Source: Symplocastrum torsivum CPER-KK1 (lineage in GTDB: Bacteria > Cyanobacteriota > Cyanobacteriia > Cyanobacteriales > Coleofasciculaceae). From it: 64,000 nucleotides of DNA. The notes under the pieces are model-generated. The model searched no databases, was not told where the DNA came from, and saw only the letters and a program-made list of their open reading frames with translations. The number at the start of each line of letters is the position of its first letter. The first letter of the stretch is position 1. This document shows positions 28,653 to 37,101 of this stretch, piece by piece. The position numbers and the translations under genes were made by a program. The stretch covers positions 1 through 64,000 of the forward strand of contig JAHHIF010000026.1 of assembly GCA_019358875.1 (NCBI GenBank), read 5' to 3'.

Positions 28653-31277
28653 TTAGGTTGTGTGTTCAAGGTTAACACTACCTTCATCCGTCTGAACCTT
28701 ATCTATGCAAGCCCTCAATTTTTTAGCCATCACTTGGACGCAGGGTTCTTGAAATAAGCTTTCGTTATTGCCAGGAATATCATGGATATCCAATCCACCA
28801 GGAGCCATCTTGCCCCATCCCAAATCAGCGTCATAGAAGGCAACCTCATCAATGGCTCGGAAGAGAGTCACAGACCCGTGATAAACCTGTTGCGGTGCGA
28901 ACACCCACTCTGGATTTCCCGCCTTTTTCTTCTCTCGATACGTGAAGTTGCGGCAGGCTTGAGGCGCAGGAAGTCCAAAGCGATCGTACAACTGGCAGTA
29001 CATATTCATTAGCTGATTCTTGGTGTGTTCTAGCCCCATCTTTCTGTACAAGTAGGGAAAACCCAATCGTAAAAAGTTATTCGAGTGTGCAAAGACCCGT
29101 TCCCGGACTGACAATATTTTTTGGGCTTTTGCATCTCTTAAGGAATTTAACAAGGCGAGAACCGCTACCTCTTCACCTTGCGCCTGGAGTTTCTCAGCCA
29201 TGTCATAGGCGACTCGACCCCCGCAATAGATACCTGCCAGAAAATAAGGACCATTCGGCTGGATCATTCGCATCTCTTTGATGTAATGAGTTGAGGCATC
29301 CTTAACCTTGTTGGCAGAATCTTCATCCATAATCCCTACGGCTAGTCCATAAATTGGTCGTTCAGGATCTAGATGACGAGCCAACGGCTTGCAGAATTCA
29401 AGCCCCTCGCCTAGCACATGGAGAAAGAACAAGGGCGGCTTACTTCCACCAGCTTTAATGACAACTAAGGAGGAATTTGATGCTGCCCATCCTTCCTGAC
29501 TAAGAATGTTAGCCAATTGCTCAATGGTTGGAGCCTGGAAAATGGTAGCCGAAGGAATATTCTTGTTGAAGGTTTTCTCGATTCGCTCAAATAAGCGTGC
29601 GGCTAGTAGAGAGTGACCTCCTAGATCGAAGAAGTTGTCCGTCACGCTGATAGACTGGACGCCTAAAACCTCTTGCCAAATCTGCGTTAGCTGCACTTCT
29701 AACATATTCCGGGCAGCCACGAATTCTCTTTCCAGTTCACGGTGTTCCTGGTTGGAAGTAAGAGAGCGACTTACCAAAAGTGGCAGTAGTGATGAGATAG
29801 GCTGCTCAGGGTTAGCGACGATCTCTTCTAGTAGGGTTTGGAAATGACCCAACATCTGGGTGATAGTAGCATCATCAAACAGGTCAGTGTTGTACTTGAA
29901 CACCCCAGTTAGTTCTTGTGCCCCTTCCACCATCGACAGCGACAAATCAAAGTCAGCCGTACCGTTTTCAATATCCAGCGAACTTACAGTTAAACCCGAT
30001 AGCTTGAGAGGCTGCTTCGGGACATTCTGGAGAGCAAACATTACTTGAGACAGTGGCGTTTGCACCAGATTGAGAGAATTTACCAACTGCTGAACGGGTA
30101 GATCTTGGTGAGCAAAGGCTCCCGATGCACAGGAGCGTACCCGACTCAACAACTCCCGAAAACCGGGGTTTCCAGAGAGGTCGGTGCGTAGAACTAGCAG
30201 ATTGACAAAGTATCCAATTAGCCCCTTGGTCTGGGTTCGATTGCGGTTAGCGGTGGGACTACAGACAAAAAGATCATCCTGATCTGTGTAGCGGTACAGC
30301 AATACCTTGAAAGCTGCCAGTAGGGTTGTGAACAGGGTTGCCCCCTCCTGACGACTCAAGGATTTGATTGCTTCAGTGAGTTCCTTCGGGAAAACTAGAG
30401 TTTGGTGAGCGCTACGACGGGTTGGAACTATCGGTTGCGGATGATCAGTCGGTAGTTGTTGCACAGGAAGACCATCACTAAACTGCTGCTTCCAATAGGA
30501 AAGCAAAGCATCTAAGAACTCATCTTGCAGCCACTGCCGTTGCCAGACAGCAAAGTCGGCGTACTGAATAGGTAGTTGAGGAAGCATAGAGGGTTTCCCA
30601 GTAGAGAAGGTTTCGTAAAGTGCTTCTAGTTCTCGAAACAACACACCCTCTGACCATCCGTCAAAAACAACTTGGTGTATGGTTACAAGCAGCACATACT
30701 CCTGCTCACCCAGTTGTAGTAAAGTCGCCCGTAAGAGCGGTCCAGAGTCCAGGTTGAAGAGGCGCTGGGCTTCTTCGGTAGCTAAGCGTAAGCTCTCGGT
30801 TTCCCGTTGGTCTGACGAGAGTTCTTGGAGGTTTACTATCGGCAGTGTCAATGTTCGCTCTGGAGCAACGACCTGAACTGGCTGCCCATTCACTGTAGTA
30901 AAGGTCGTTCGTAGGGTTTCGTGACGCCGCAGAATTTGGTTGAGGCTTTGCTCCAGCGCCGGAATATTGAGCAATCCTGTAATGCGTAAGGCTAAGGGTA
31001 TGTTGTGGGAGGAACTATCAGGCTTCAACTGGTGGAGCGACCATAGCCGTTCCTGAGAAAAAGAGAGAGGTAAGTCTGTATCCCGTGATATTTGCTGTAA
31101 GGGTGGAGCCTGATTCTGTAACGCGATGACGGTTTTAATGGCTTGCCAGAACTCTTGTGGAGCTTTTTCTAATTTAGACTGCTCTTGTGGAATTGTCTCC
31201 GAAGCAGGGTCAATTTTCCCCTTGTAATTCAAGGCTACTGATGAGGTGCTAAACTGTTCAGTTTCTAATGATTTCAT
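28653..31277 (-). CDS. NRPS protein: condensation - carrier - thioesterase (C-T-TE)
   Basis: There is no adenylation domain. The condensation domain (about residues 65-490) has LSFSQERLW, HQDLPVQQLV and PLSQVMFALQN. The carrier domain has DNFFDLGGHS with the phosphopantetheine Ser at about residue 556. The thioesterase is C-terminal (PPLFFLHVLGEG onward). The C-domain motif HHxxxDG reads HQVVFDG: the catalytic second His is Gln (codon 30672-30674). The TE nucleophile motif GxSxG reads GIYCGG, with Tyr at the Ser position and Cys next. The second ATG suits the AGGAG ribosome site best. It ends the aromatic cluster, and activity may be altered or lost. Confidence 0.87.
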   Translation of the reverse strand: MKSLETEQFSTSSVALNYKGKIDPASETIPQEQSKLEKAPQEFWQAIKTVIALQNQAPPLQQISRDTDLPLSFSQERLWSLHQLKPDSSSHNIPLALRITGLLNIPALEQSLNQILRRHETLRTTFTTVNGQPVQVVAPERTLTLPIVNLQELSSDQRETESLRLATEEAQRLFNLDSGPLLRATLLQLGEQEYVLLVTIHQVVFDGWSEGVLFRELEALYETFSTGKPSMLPQLPIQYADFAVWQRQWLQDEFLDALLSYWKQQFSDGLPVQQLPTDHPQPIVPTRRSAHQTLVFPKELTEAIKSLSRQEGATLFTTLLAAFKVLLYRYTDQDDLFVCSPTANRNRTQTKGLIGYFVNLLVLRTDLSGNPGFRELLSRVRSCASGAFAHQDLPVQQLVNSLNLVQTPLSQVMFALQNVPKQPLKLSGLTVSSLDIENGTADFDLSLSMVEGAQELTGVFKYNTDLFDDATITQMLGHFQTLLEEIVANPEQPISSLLPLLVSRSLTSNQEHRELEREFVAARNMLEVQLTQIWQEVLGVQSISVTDNFFDLGGHSLLAARLFERIEKTFNKNIPSATIFQAPTIEQLANILSQEGWAASNSSLVVIKAGGSKPPLFFLHVLGEGLEFCKPLARHLDPERPIYGLAVGIMDEDSANKVKDASTHYIKEMRMIQPNGPYFLAGIYCGGRVAYDMAEKLQAQGEEVAVLALLNSLRDAKAQKILSVRERVFAHSNNFLRLGFPYLYRKMGLEHTKNQLMNMYCQLYDRFGLPAPQACRNFTYREKKKAGNPEWVFAPQQVYHGSVTLFRAIDEVAFYDADLGWGKMAPGGLDIHDIPGNNESLFQEPCVQVMAKKLRACIDKVQTDEGSVNLEHTT

Positions 31278-31398
31278 CATTTTCTCCTACTAACAAATTC
31301 TTTACTTAATAGTTGGCAAACTCAGCACCATGCCTTAAATTTGCCAGTTCAAACCAATGCTCATCTCGTCACTCTTGCTCCACGATGGAACACTATAT

Positions 31399-32529
31399 CT
31401 ATCCTTTCGTGGTCAGTAAATTGCGGATAGGTATTCCAGACAGCACCATTCCACAGCTTTGGAATGTAATATCTCTTTTTGCTCCAAGTTTTTCATAAGC
31501 CGCTAAAACAATTTTTTCGGTTTCCTCCCAGCCGAGACATTTATCTGTGACAGAAATACCATATTTTAAGTCCTCCAAATTGTTAGGGATACGTTGATTA
31601 CCTTCGTGTAAATTAGATTCGAGCATCATCCCGACTATTGATTGATTACCCTCTACAATTTGTTGGATAATATTTTCCAACACCAAAGCCTGTGATTTGT
31701 GGTTCTTGTTTGAATTTCCGTGGCTACAGTCGATCACAATTTTTTGAGGCAAATTTAAATTCTTCAATTTTTCTTCCACCTTTGTTACAGTTGCAGCATC
31801 AAAATTTAGATGACCTCCCCCGCCTCGTAAAATAATATGACCATACAGATTACCTCTAGTTTTAAAAATGCTTGTCTCCCCCATTTCATTAATTCCAAGA
31901 AAATGGTGAGGCATCCTGGATGATTGAATAGCATCTAAAGCCACTTGAATATTGCCATCAGTGCCATTCTTAAACCCAACTGGCATAGACAATCCACTAG
32001 CCATTTCGCGGTGAGTCTGTGATTCAGTAGTACGTGCGCCAATGGCAGACCAAGAAATTAGTTCAGCTAGGTAACGGGGCGTTATTGGGTCTAGGGTTTC
32101 TGTGGCAGCAGGTAATCCTAATTCTGCTATTTTTATCAGTAAGTTACGTGCTGTTAATAAACCCTTCTCGATGTTAAAAGAATCATTGAGATCGGGGTCA
32201 TTAATCAATCCTTTCCAGCCTACAGTTGTTCGAGGCTTTTCAAAGTAAACCCTCATAACAACCAGTAGTTTATCTTTGACTTGATCGGCAAGAGTTTTGA
32301 CTTTTGCTGCATACTCTTTAGCCGCTTCGATATCGTGGATAGAACAGGGACCAACGATAATAAATTTCCTGGAGTCTTTCCCATCAAGGATATTTTGTAT
32401 ATCTTGTCTTCCTTGCCAAACTGTTTTTACTGCATCCTCACTTATGGGCAACTTTTCTTTGATTTGAAGCGGACTCATTAAAACTTGTGACGAGTCAATG
32501 TTAGTATCAAGTATTTTCTTGGTGTCCAT
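31399..32529 (-). CDS. 3-deoxy-7-phosphoheptulonate (DAHP) synthase, type I alpha
   Basis: This enzyme condenses PEP and erythrose-4-phosphate, the first step of the shikimate pathway. The 376-residue protein has IIVGPCSIHD (about residue 54), GARTTESQTHREMASG (about residue 165) and IDCSHGNSNK (about residue 264), as in AroG/AroF/AroH. Its place in a cluster with two chorismate-using enzymes suggests a dedicated copy that raises chorismate supply. Whether it is feedback-inhibited cannot be read from the sequence. Confidence 0.92.
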   Translation of the reverse strand: MDTKKILDTNIDSSQVLMSPLQIKEKLPISEDAVKTVWQGRQDIQNILDGKDSRKFIIVGPCSIHDIEAAKEYAAKVKTLADQVKDKLLVVMRVYFEKPRTTVGWKGLINDPDLNDSFNIEKGLLTARNLLIKIAELGLPAATETLDPITPRYLAELISWSAIGARTTESQTHREMASGLSMPVGFKNGTDGNIQVALDAIQSSRMPHHFLGINEMGETSIFKTRGNLYGHIILRGGGGHLNFDAATVTKVEEKLKNLNLPQKIVIDCSHGNSNKNHKSQALVLENIIQQIVEGNQSIVGMMLESNLHEGNQRIPNNLEDLKYGISVTDKCLGWEETEKIVLAAYEKLGAKRDITFQSCGMVLSGIPIRNLLTTKG

Positions 32530-32589
32530 ACTTTTCCTCTTTCCCTTGTGTTCCAGTATTGATTATTCCTACAACTTAATATTTGTTTC

Positions 32590-33255
32590 TTATAAGCCTT
32601 TGGTAAAATAACTCTCAGGGAATTTTTCAGTAATCATCATGGTAGATTTCCGATTGGAGAACACAGCGTAGGTGCGGAATAGCATATTTTCATCTGGCTC
32701 AATATTAAAGTAACTAGATAAACCCTTAGCTGGCTCCTTTCCTGAATCCAGAATTTCTTTGAATGTCTCTATTCTTTGTTCAAGCCAAATTTGACTGAGG
32801 GGTGTTTTAGTCTTTAGCAATTCATCTCTATATGTTTCATCTAGTCGCTCAGGTACAATAATTGACTCGGCATAAACAAGGTTTTTTCGGCTTATCCTTC
32901 CTCGCAACAAGATATTTCTAGCAATTACCTCAGTCCCTTTATTCAACTTCATGGGTAATATATCGTGTGTTATCGAAACTAATTCTTCCGATAGCTTAAT
33001 AACTTGAACCTCCTCTAACATATAAGCTTCTAGAATATCTGTGAGTGTTCCATCAGTTGTTAAAATAAGTCTTTGGAAAGTACTCAATTCCGATGGATTG
33101 ATATGATGACGAGTTAATGATTGCTGTAGATCGGTTCTCATAATTTGGTCTTGTTTCTTAGAGATGCTAGTTATGACTTGTTGCTGAGTAACTTTTATAA
33201 TTTGGTCTTGTTGCTTAGGAATACAAGTCAGAACTTGCTGATGAGTAGTACTCAT
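32590..33255 (-). CDS. chorismate lyase-like protein (DUF98/UbiC-like), likely 4-hydroxybenzoate synthase
   Basis: The core (from about residue 55) matches the chorismate pyruvate-lyase family PF01947: LSTFQRLILTTDGTLTDILE, then ILLRGRISRKNLVYAESIIV and the terminal PLSQIWLE. The likely reaction is chorismate to 4-hydroxybenzoate plus pyruvate. The first ~50 residues are tandem 19-residue repeats absent from the usual protein. An ATG at 33141 (MRTDLQQSLTRHH) may be the original start. It is set between the DAHP synthase and a free acyl carrier protein gene. Confidence 0.8.
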   Translation of the reverse strand: MSTTHQQVLTCIPKQQDQIIKVTQQQVITSISKKQDQIMRTDLQQSLTRHHINPSELSTFQRLILTTDGTLTDILEAYMLEEVQVIKLSEELVSITHDILPMKLNKGTEVIARNILLRGRISRKNLVYAESIIVPERLDETYRDELLKTKTPLSQIWLEQRIETFKEILDSGKEPAKGLSSYFNIEPDENMLFRTYAVFSNRKSTMMITEKFPESYFTKGL

Positions 33256-33272
33256 GATTTGACCTTGCTCCT
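33109..33272 (-). repeat. 57-bp tandem duplication covering the start of the chorismate lyase-like gene
   Basis: Units with an exact 57-bp (19-codon) period: codons 6, 25 and 44 each begin CAGCAA. Codons 1, 20 and 39 (ATG, ATA, ATG) each follow a similar CAAGRYCAAATY context, and the first such context lies upstream of the start codon. The start region itself was therefore copied twice. Confidence 0.8.
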
Positions 33273-33327
33273 TTTTATTGATTACTAGAGAGATGTTAAC
33301 TTTCTGCGTTAACTAGTTAAAGAAGAC

Positions 33328-33470
33328 AGCCGTTCCTAAACACAAGAGAGACAAGTCTCAATTGCGTAGTTTAAGTAAACTATAAGGGTGGAGCCTAATC
33401 CTGTAGCTCGATAACTGTTTAAGGGCTTATCAGGATTTTGCTGAGGCTGTTTTTGTGGAGATGCCGGAGA
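33328..33470 (-). pseudogene. decayed copy of the NRPS 5' coding region
   Basis: Bases 33328-33435 align with 31045-31149 in the NRPS gene, with about 75-80% identity in the best part. Landmarks AGCCGTTCCT (33328/31045) and TAAGGGTGGAGCCT (33383/31098) lie 55 and 53 bases apart in the two copies. The similarity weakens towards 33470. The encoded N-terminal condensation segment is no longer open. It fills the 367-base gap between the chorismate lyase-like and ACP genes. Confidence 0.7.
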
Positions 33471-33622
33471 AAGATGACCGTCTAATCTTTGTCGTGAGTT
33501 TATTTTTGTAACACGTTAGATTTTTCAGACTTTAGCTGTTTTTTGACTGGCTTCCACCCTTTAGTCTTTGTTAATGAATAGCCTTGTGCTGAACGTCCTT
33601 TAACTTCTGATGCTTCGGCTAT

Positions 33623-33898
33623 TTACACTTTGACAGAGGTAGGGATAACCTCTTGCTTGTTTTTGATCAATTCAGTGATATTAGCCAAGGTGCGAAAGTT
33701 ATCAACGTCGATTTCACAAGTTTCAAAGGTTACACCAAAGGCATCTTGCAAGTTCATCACAAGCATCATGGCGTTGATAGAATCTAAACCGAGGCTGAAA
33801 AGATCTACATCGTCTAGTAGTTCTTCACTACTGACATTTGGCATAATCTCTAGAACAACACTGTGGCTTTTCTGCTTGATATCTTCAAAGCTTTCCAT
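33623..33898 (-). CDS. free-standing acyl carrier protein
   Basis: A 91-residue phosphopantetheine-binding protein with the attachment motif DLFSLGLDSINAMMLV (Ser about residue 38) and ACP-like helices. The ATG at 33898 is preferred to a GTG three codons upstream because of an AAGG site. It is next to an acyl-activating ligase and chorismate-derived-acid genes, so it probably carries an aromatic or acyl starter as a thioester. It is not next to fatty-acid-synthesis genes, which argues against the housekeeping AcpP. Confidence 0.88.
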   Translation of the reverse strand: MESFEDIKQKSHSVVLEIMPNVSSEELLDDVDLFSLGLDSINAMMLVMNLQDAFGVTFETCEIDVDNFRTLANITELIKNKQEVIPTSVKV

Positions 33899-34006
33899 AA
33901 TTCCCACCCTTCTCTTGACAAGCTAGATTTTTATTCCTGGATACGAGGCTTAATCTGCCTCTGTTTAGGGCAGTTACCCTGTTATTTCAGTTGCATTTCA
34001 GTACTA

Positions 34007-35098
34007 TCAAACAACTGAAGCAAGGGCTGAGGCTGCCTTTACCTGATTGGTGAAGTAGGGCATGACTTCCCTAGAAAATAGGCGTATTGAGGATTCTGCG
34101 GCTTCAACTGGTAGCGTGTTGAAGTTCACCTGTAGTGAGGCGATTTCAAAGCCACCGACTTGCTGGTGATAATCTGCGATCGCTTCTCGTATATCCTTCG
34201 GTGTCCCAACCCAAGCTGCACCCTTAGCAACCTGAGACTCAAACGTTTCTTCCTTAAGTCCCGCAATAATCTTGTCGTAACCTGGGTAATCAGCAGAACT
34301 CGAACCCGAAGTCCAGTCTGAGGCGGCATCAACCAGAGACTCTAGATAGTCGTTAAGTGGCTGACGTGCGATCGCAACTGCTTCTGCATTACTCAACGAG
34401 CAAAACATATGAAACGCCAACATCACTCGCCCCTGCCCTGGATGCCCTGCTGACTTCCAAGCATCGCGATACAGCCCAATCAATTCTGCCATCTTGCCAC
34501 CAGCGAGGGGAATCGCCATCAACCCGTAGCCTTTTTTCCCCGCAGCAACAAACGATTCAGGAGTCGCCAGCGCCGCTATCCAGAACGGTGGACGTGACTT
34601 CTGAGTTGGGCGGGGTAACGAGGTAACGTTCTTGAAGCTGTGGAACTGCCCTTCCATCGTCACGTCTTCTTCCTCAAGCAGACGGCGCACCTGTTCTACC
34701 CCTTCCTCAAAGCGCGCACGACTCTCACTCAAGCTAACGCCAAACCGGACGAACTCATGAGGCAGGAAAGCACGCGCAAAACCGACTTCCAGACGCCCAT
34801 TGGAAATCGCGTCTAGCATCCCAATTTCTCCCGCCAGTTTCAACGAGTGATTGAATGCCGGTAGAACCGCGCCAGTAATCAAACGGGCATTCCGGGTACG
34901 CTGGGAAGCGGCTGTCAGAAAGACAATCGGGTTAGGGCTGTAGCCACCGTAGGGGTGAAAGTAATGTTCGACAATACGGACGTTGGTATAACCTAACTCA
35001 TCACAGAGGCTGACGAGGTGTAAAGCCTCATTAAAATACTGTTGTCCAGATTTCTGGTTAGGTGCAACGTCAGGGAAAAACTGTAGTCCGAATTCCAT
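34007..35098 (-). CDS. luciferase-like (LLM class) flavin-dependent monooxygenase
   Basis: A bacterial-luciferase-fold enzyme, probably using FMNH2 and O2, of about 363 residues. Typical motifs are EFGLQFFPDV at the start, NVRIVEHYFHPYGGYSPNP, LAGEIGMLDAISNGRLEVGFARAF and GTPKDIREAIADY. The ATG at 35098 has a well-placed AGGAG and is preferred to a TTG at 35155. Close relatives occur in NRPS and PKS clusters. In this cluster it may oxidise or hydroxylate the carrier-bound substrate, which is inference. Confidence 0.87.
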   Translation of the reverse strand: MEFGLQFFPDVAPNQKSGQQYFNEALHLVSLCDELGYTNVRIVEHYFHPYGGYSPNPIVFLTAASQRTRNARLITGAVLPAFNHSLKLAGEIGMLDAISNGRLEVGFARAFLPHEFVRFGVSLSESRARFEEGVEQVRRLLEEEDVTMEGQFHSFKNVTSLPRPTQKSRPPFWIAALATPESFVAAGKKGYGLMAIPLAGGKMAELIGLYRDAWKSAGHPGQGRVMLAFHMFCSLSNAEAVAIARQPLNDYLESLVDAASDWTSGSSSADYPGYDKIIAGLKEETFESQVAKGAAWVGTPKDIREAIADYHQQVGGFEIASLQVNFNTLPVEAAESSIRLFSREVMPYFTNQVKAASALASVV

Positions 35099-35354
35099 AA
35101 GATACTCCTGTTGTGGCAGTTGAAAAATGCTTTTACGGATTGCCTGAATCGTCAAAGAACCTATACAACTACTGAGAGATGAGTATCCAACGTTTGCAGT
35201 GTCATAATGTTTACAGTCCTTAATGATCTATGTGGTTTTTAGGGCTGCCTCTGCCAGAGCGGGTCAAACTTGTGGCAGGGGCTTTAACTTAAGTGATTGT
35301 AAATGCACCACTGATTTAGGTTAGATACTCATTCGCCTGTTGTATGCTCTCAAC

Positions 35355-36875
35355 CTAAACCTTTTTCCTCAAAACCTTACCTAGGGGATTTTTCGGTAAT
35401 TCTTGGCGGAACTCGATGAATTTTGGAGTTTTGTAGTCGGCTAGCTTGTCTTTACAGAACGCCAAGATATCTTGCTCTTTACATTCCCCATTCAAGACAA
35501 GAACTGCCTTAACCATCTCGCCGCCTAGGGGAGCTTTAGTTCCGACAACAACAGCTTCCGCTACCTTGGGATGAGTCATCAAGACATCCTCTACTTCTAG
35601 AGGGTCTACTTTGTGTCCGCCAGTGTCAATAAAGATTTTCTTCCGTCCAGTTAGGTAAAGACGCCCTTGTTCATCTTTTTTCCCTAAGTCACCTGTAAAG
35701 AAGTGACCATCTTGGAACGCCTCTTTATTCACTTCTGGTAAGTTGTAATACCCTGTTGTTAGGGTTTCGCTTTTGATGACGAACTCCCCAATGTCACCAG
35801 TAGGCAATTCATTACCCTCGTCATCCATCACCTTGATTTCTACATTCTTCATCGGTAAACCGATGGAATCGTACTGAAGGTCAGCTTCATCCTCTAAGTT
35901 GATCGCAACAGCCCCTGCCTCTGTACAACCATAAAGTTGTCTGAGAGGAATACCAAATCGGTGCAGGAATTTATCAAAAGTATCTTTGGATAAGAAGTTC
36001 CCTGCTGAGATACAGGCTCTCAAACTCGCGAAATCTACTTGAGTCTGATAGGGCGTTGCTGCCAGAATACTATAGATGTAAGGTACGGCTGGCAGAATCG
36101 TAATCTCCTCGGTTTCTATGAGATTTAAGACTCGCGGACAGCGGAAAACGAATGGCATCTCAACAGCAACGCCATTCTGAATAAATTGCTCTAGTATTAC
36201 TAGGGTTGCTCCTGTAAAGGTAGCTGCTAGTAAGCATTCTCCAAACCCATAAGCGTGAAACAGCGGTACTATGCACAAGATATTGTCGGACGCTGTGACG
36301 TTTAGGGTAGTTACACAATTGTTCGCTTGGTGAAAGAGGTTCTTTTGAGTTCTCGATACTCGTTTCGGTCTTCCTGTAGAACCAGACGAGTACTGATAAA
36401 TGACATCTCCTTCATAGGGTGCTGTCTCTTCAAAATTAGCCGTGTCTTTTTGAATGAGGTCATTAAAGGAAGCACTTGATGGATAAACTCCATCAATCAC
36501 AACCAGCTCGATTTTTCTGTCGAATTTTGAGATAACCTTCTGGCAAAGTTCAGCCCGTGCCATGTCGGTAATGATGACACTCGCGCCAGTATCACTGATG
36601 TAAAAGTTGATTTCAGCTTCTTTAAACATGGGGTTTAAAGGAAGTGCGATCGCCTTCAACGTAGCTGCCGCATAGAAGCTGATGACAAACTCTGGGCAGT
36701 TTGGTAAAATTATGGCAATGGAGTCAGATTTCTCGACACCTATTGAACGTAGTCCGTTGCTTAATCCAACGACTTTTGTATAAAGCTCTTGGTAGTTTAG
36801 CCTCAGTTTGTCGTAGACAAGAGCCGTTTTTTCAGGATAGCGTTCAACCGTCTTGAGCAAAGTTTGATGCAGCAT
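35355..36875 (-). CDS. AMP-dependent acyl/aryl ligase (ANL superfamily)
   Basis: It activates a carboxylic acid as the acyl-adenylate and passes it to CoA or a carrier protein. The 506-residue protein has P-loop motif YSSGSTGRPKRVSRTQKNL (about residue 170), YGCTEAGAVA (about residue 318), the hinge region TGDLGKKDEQGRLYLTGRKK (about residue 399) and the catalytic Lys in KNPLGKVLRKKV at the C terminus. Given the ACP and hydroxybenzoate-forming neighbours, an aryl-acid or acyl substrate loaded on the ACP is likely, but the specificity is not proven. Confidence 0.87.
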   Translation of the reverse strand: MLHQTLLKTVERYPEKTALVYDKLRLNYQELYTKVVGLSNGLRSIGVEKSDSIAIILPNCPEFVISFYAAATLKAIALPLNPMFKEAEINFYISDTGASVIITDMARAELCQKVISKFDRKIELVVIDGVYPSSASFNDLIQKDTANFEETAPYEGDVIYQYSSGSTGRPKRVSRTQKNLFHQANNCVTTLNVTASDNILCIVPLFHAYGFGECLLAATFTGATLVILEQFIQNGVAVEMPFVFRCPRVLNLIETEEITILPAVPYIYSILAATPYQTQVDFASLRACISAGNFLSKDTFDKFLHRFGIPLRQLYGCTEAGAVAINLEDEADLQYDSIGLPMKNVEIKVMDDEGNELPTGDIGEFVIKSETLTTGYYNLPEVNKEAFQDGHFFTGDLGKKDEQGRLYLTGRKKIFIDTGGHKVDPLEVEDVLMTHPKVAEAVVVGTKAPLGGEMVKAVLVLNGECKEQDILAFCKDKLADYKTPKFIEFRQELPKNPLGKVLRKKV

Positions 36876-37101
36876 GGTAGAGCCTCGCTGATTTGAACTA
36901 TTAGAGTTTTCCCAATTGGAATTCGGGAAAGTTCAGGTTAATCAGAGTCTAGGTATTACAGAGTAAAATTCTTGCAAAAGTCAAAGCTAGCGGCGTAGCT
37001 ATAGTACTTATCACTCCGGTCCTTCCTTTTTATGCAAGAAACGCAAATTTTGCGGGAATTTTTACACTGGAGGGTAAATCGATAGTTTGAGCGATCGCAA
37101 G

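Noticed and set aside
36985..37010. GCTAGCGGCGTAGCTATAG element before the AMP ligase gene
   Set aside because: Looks like a short interspersed repeat but no second copy was found by eye.
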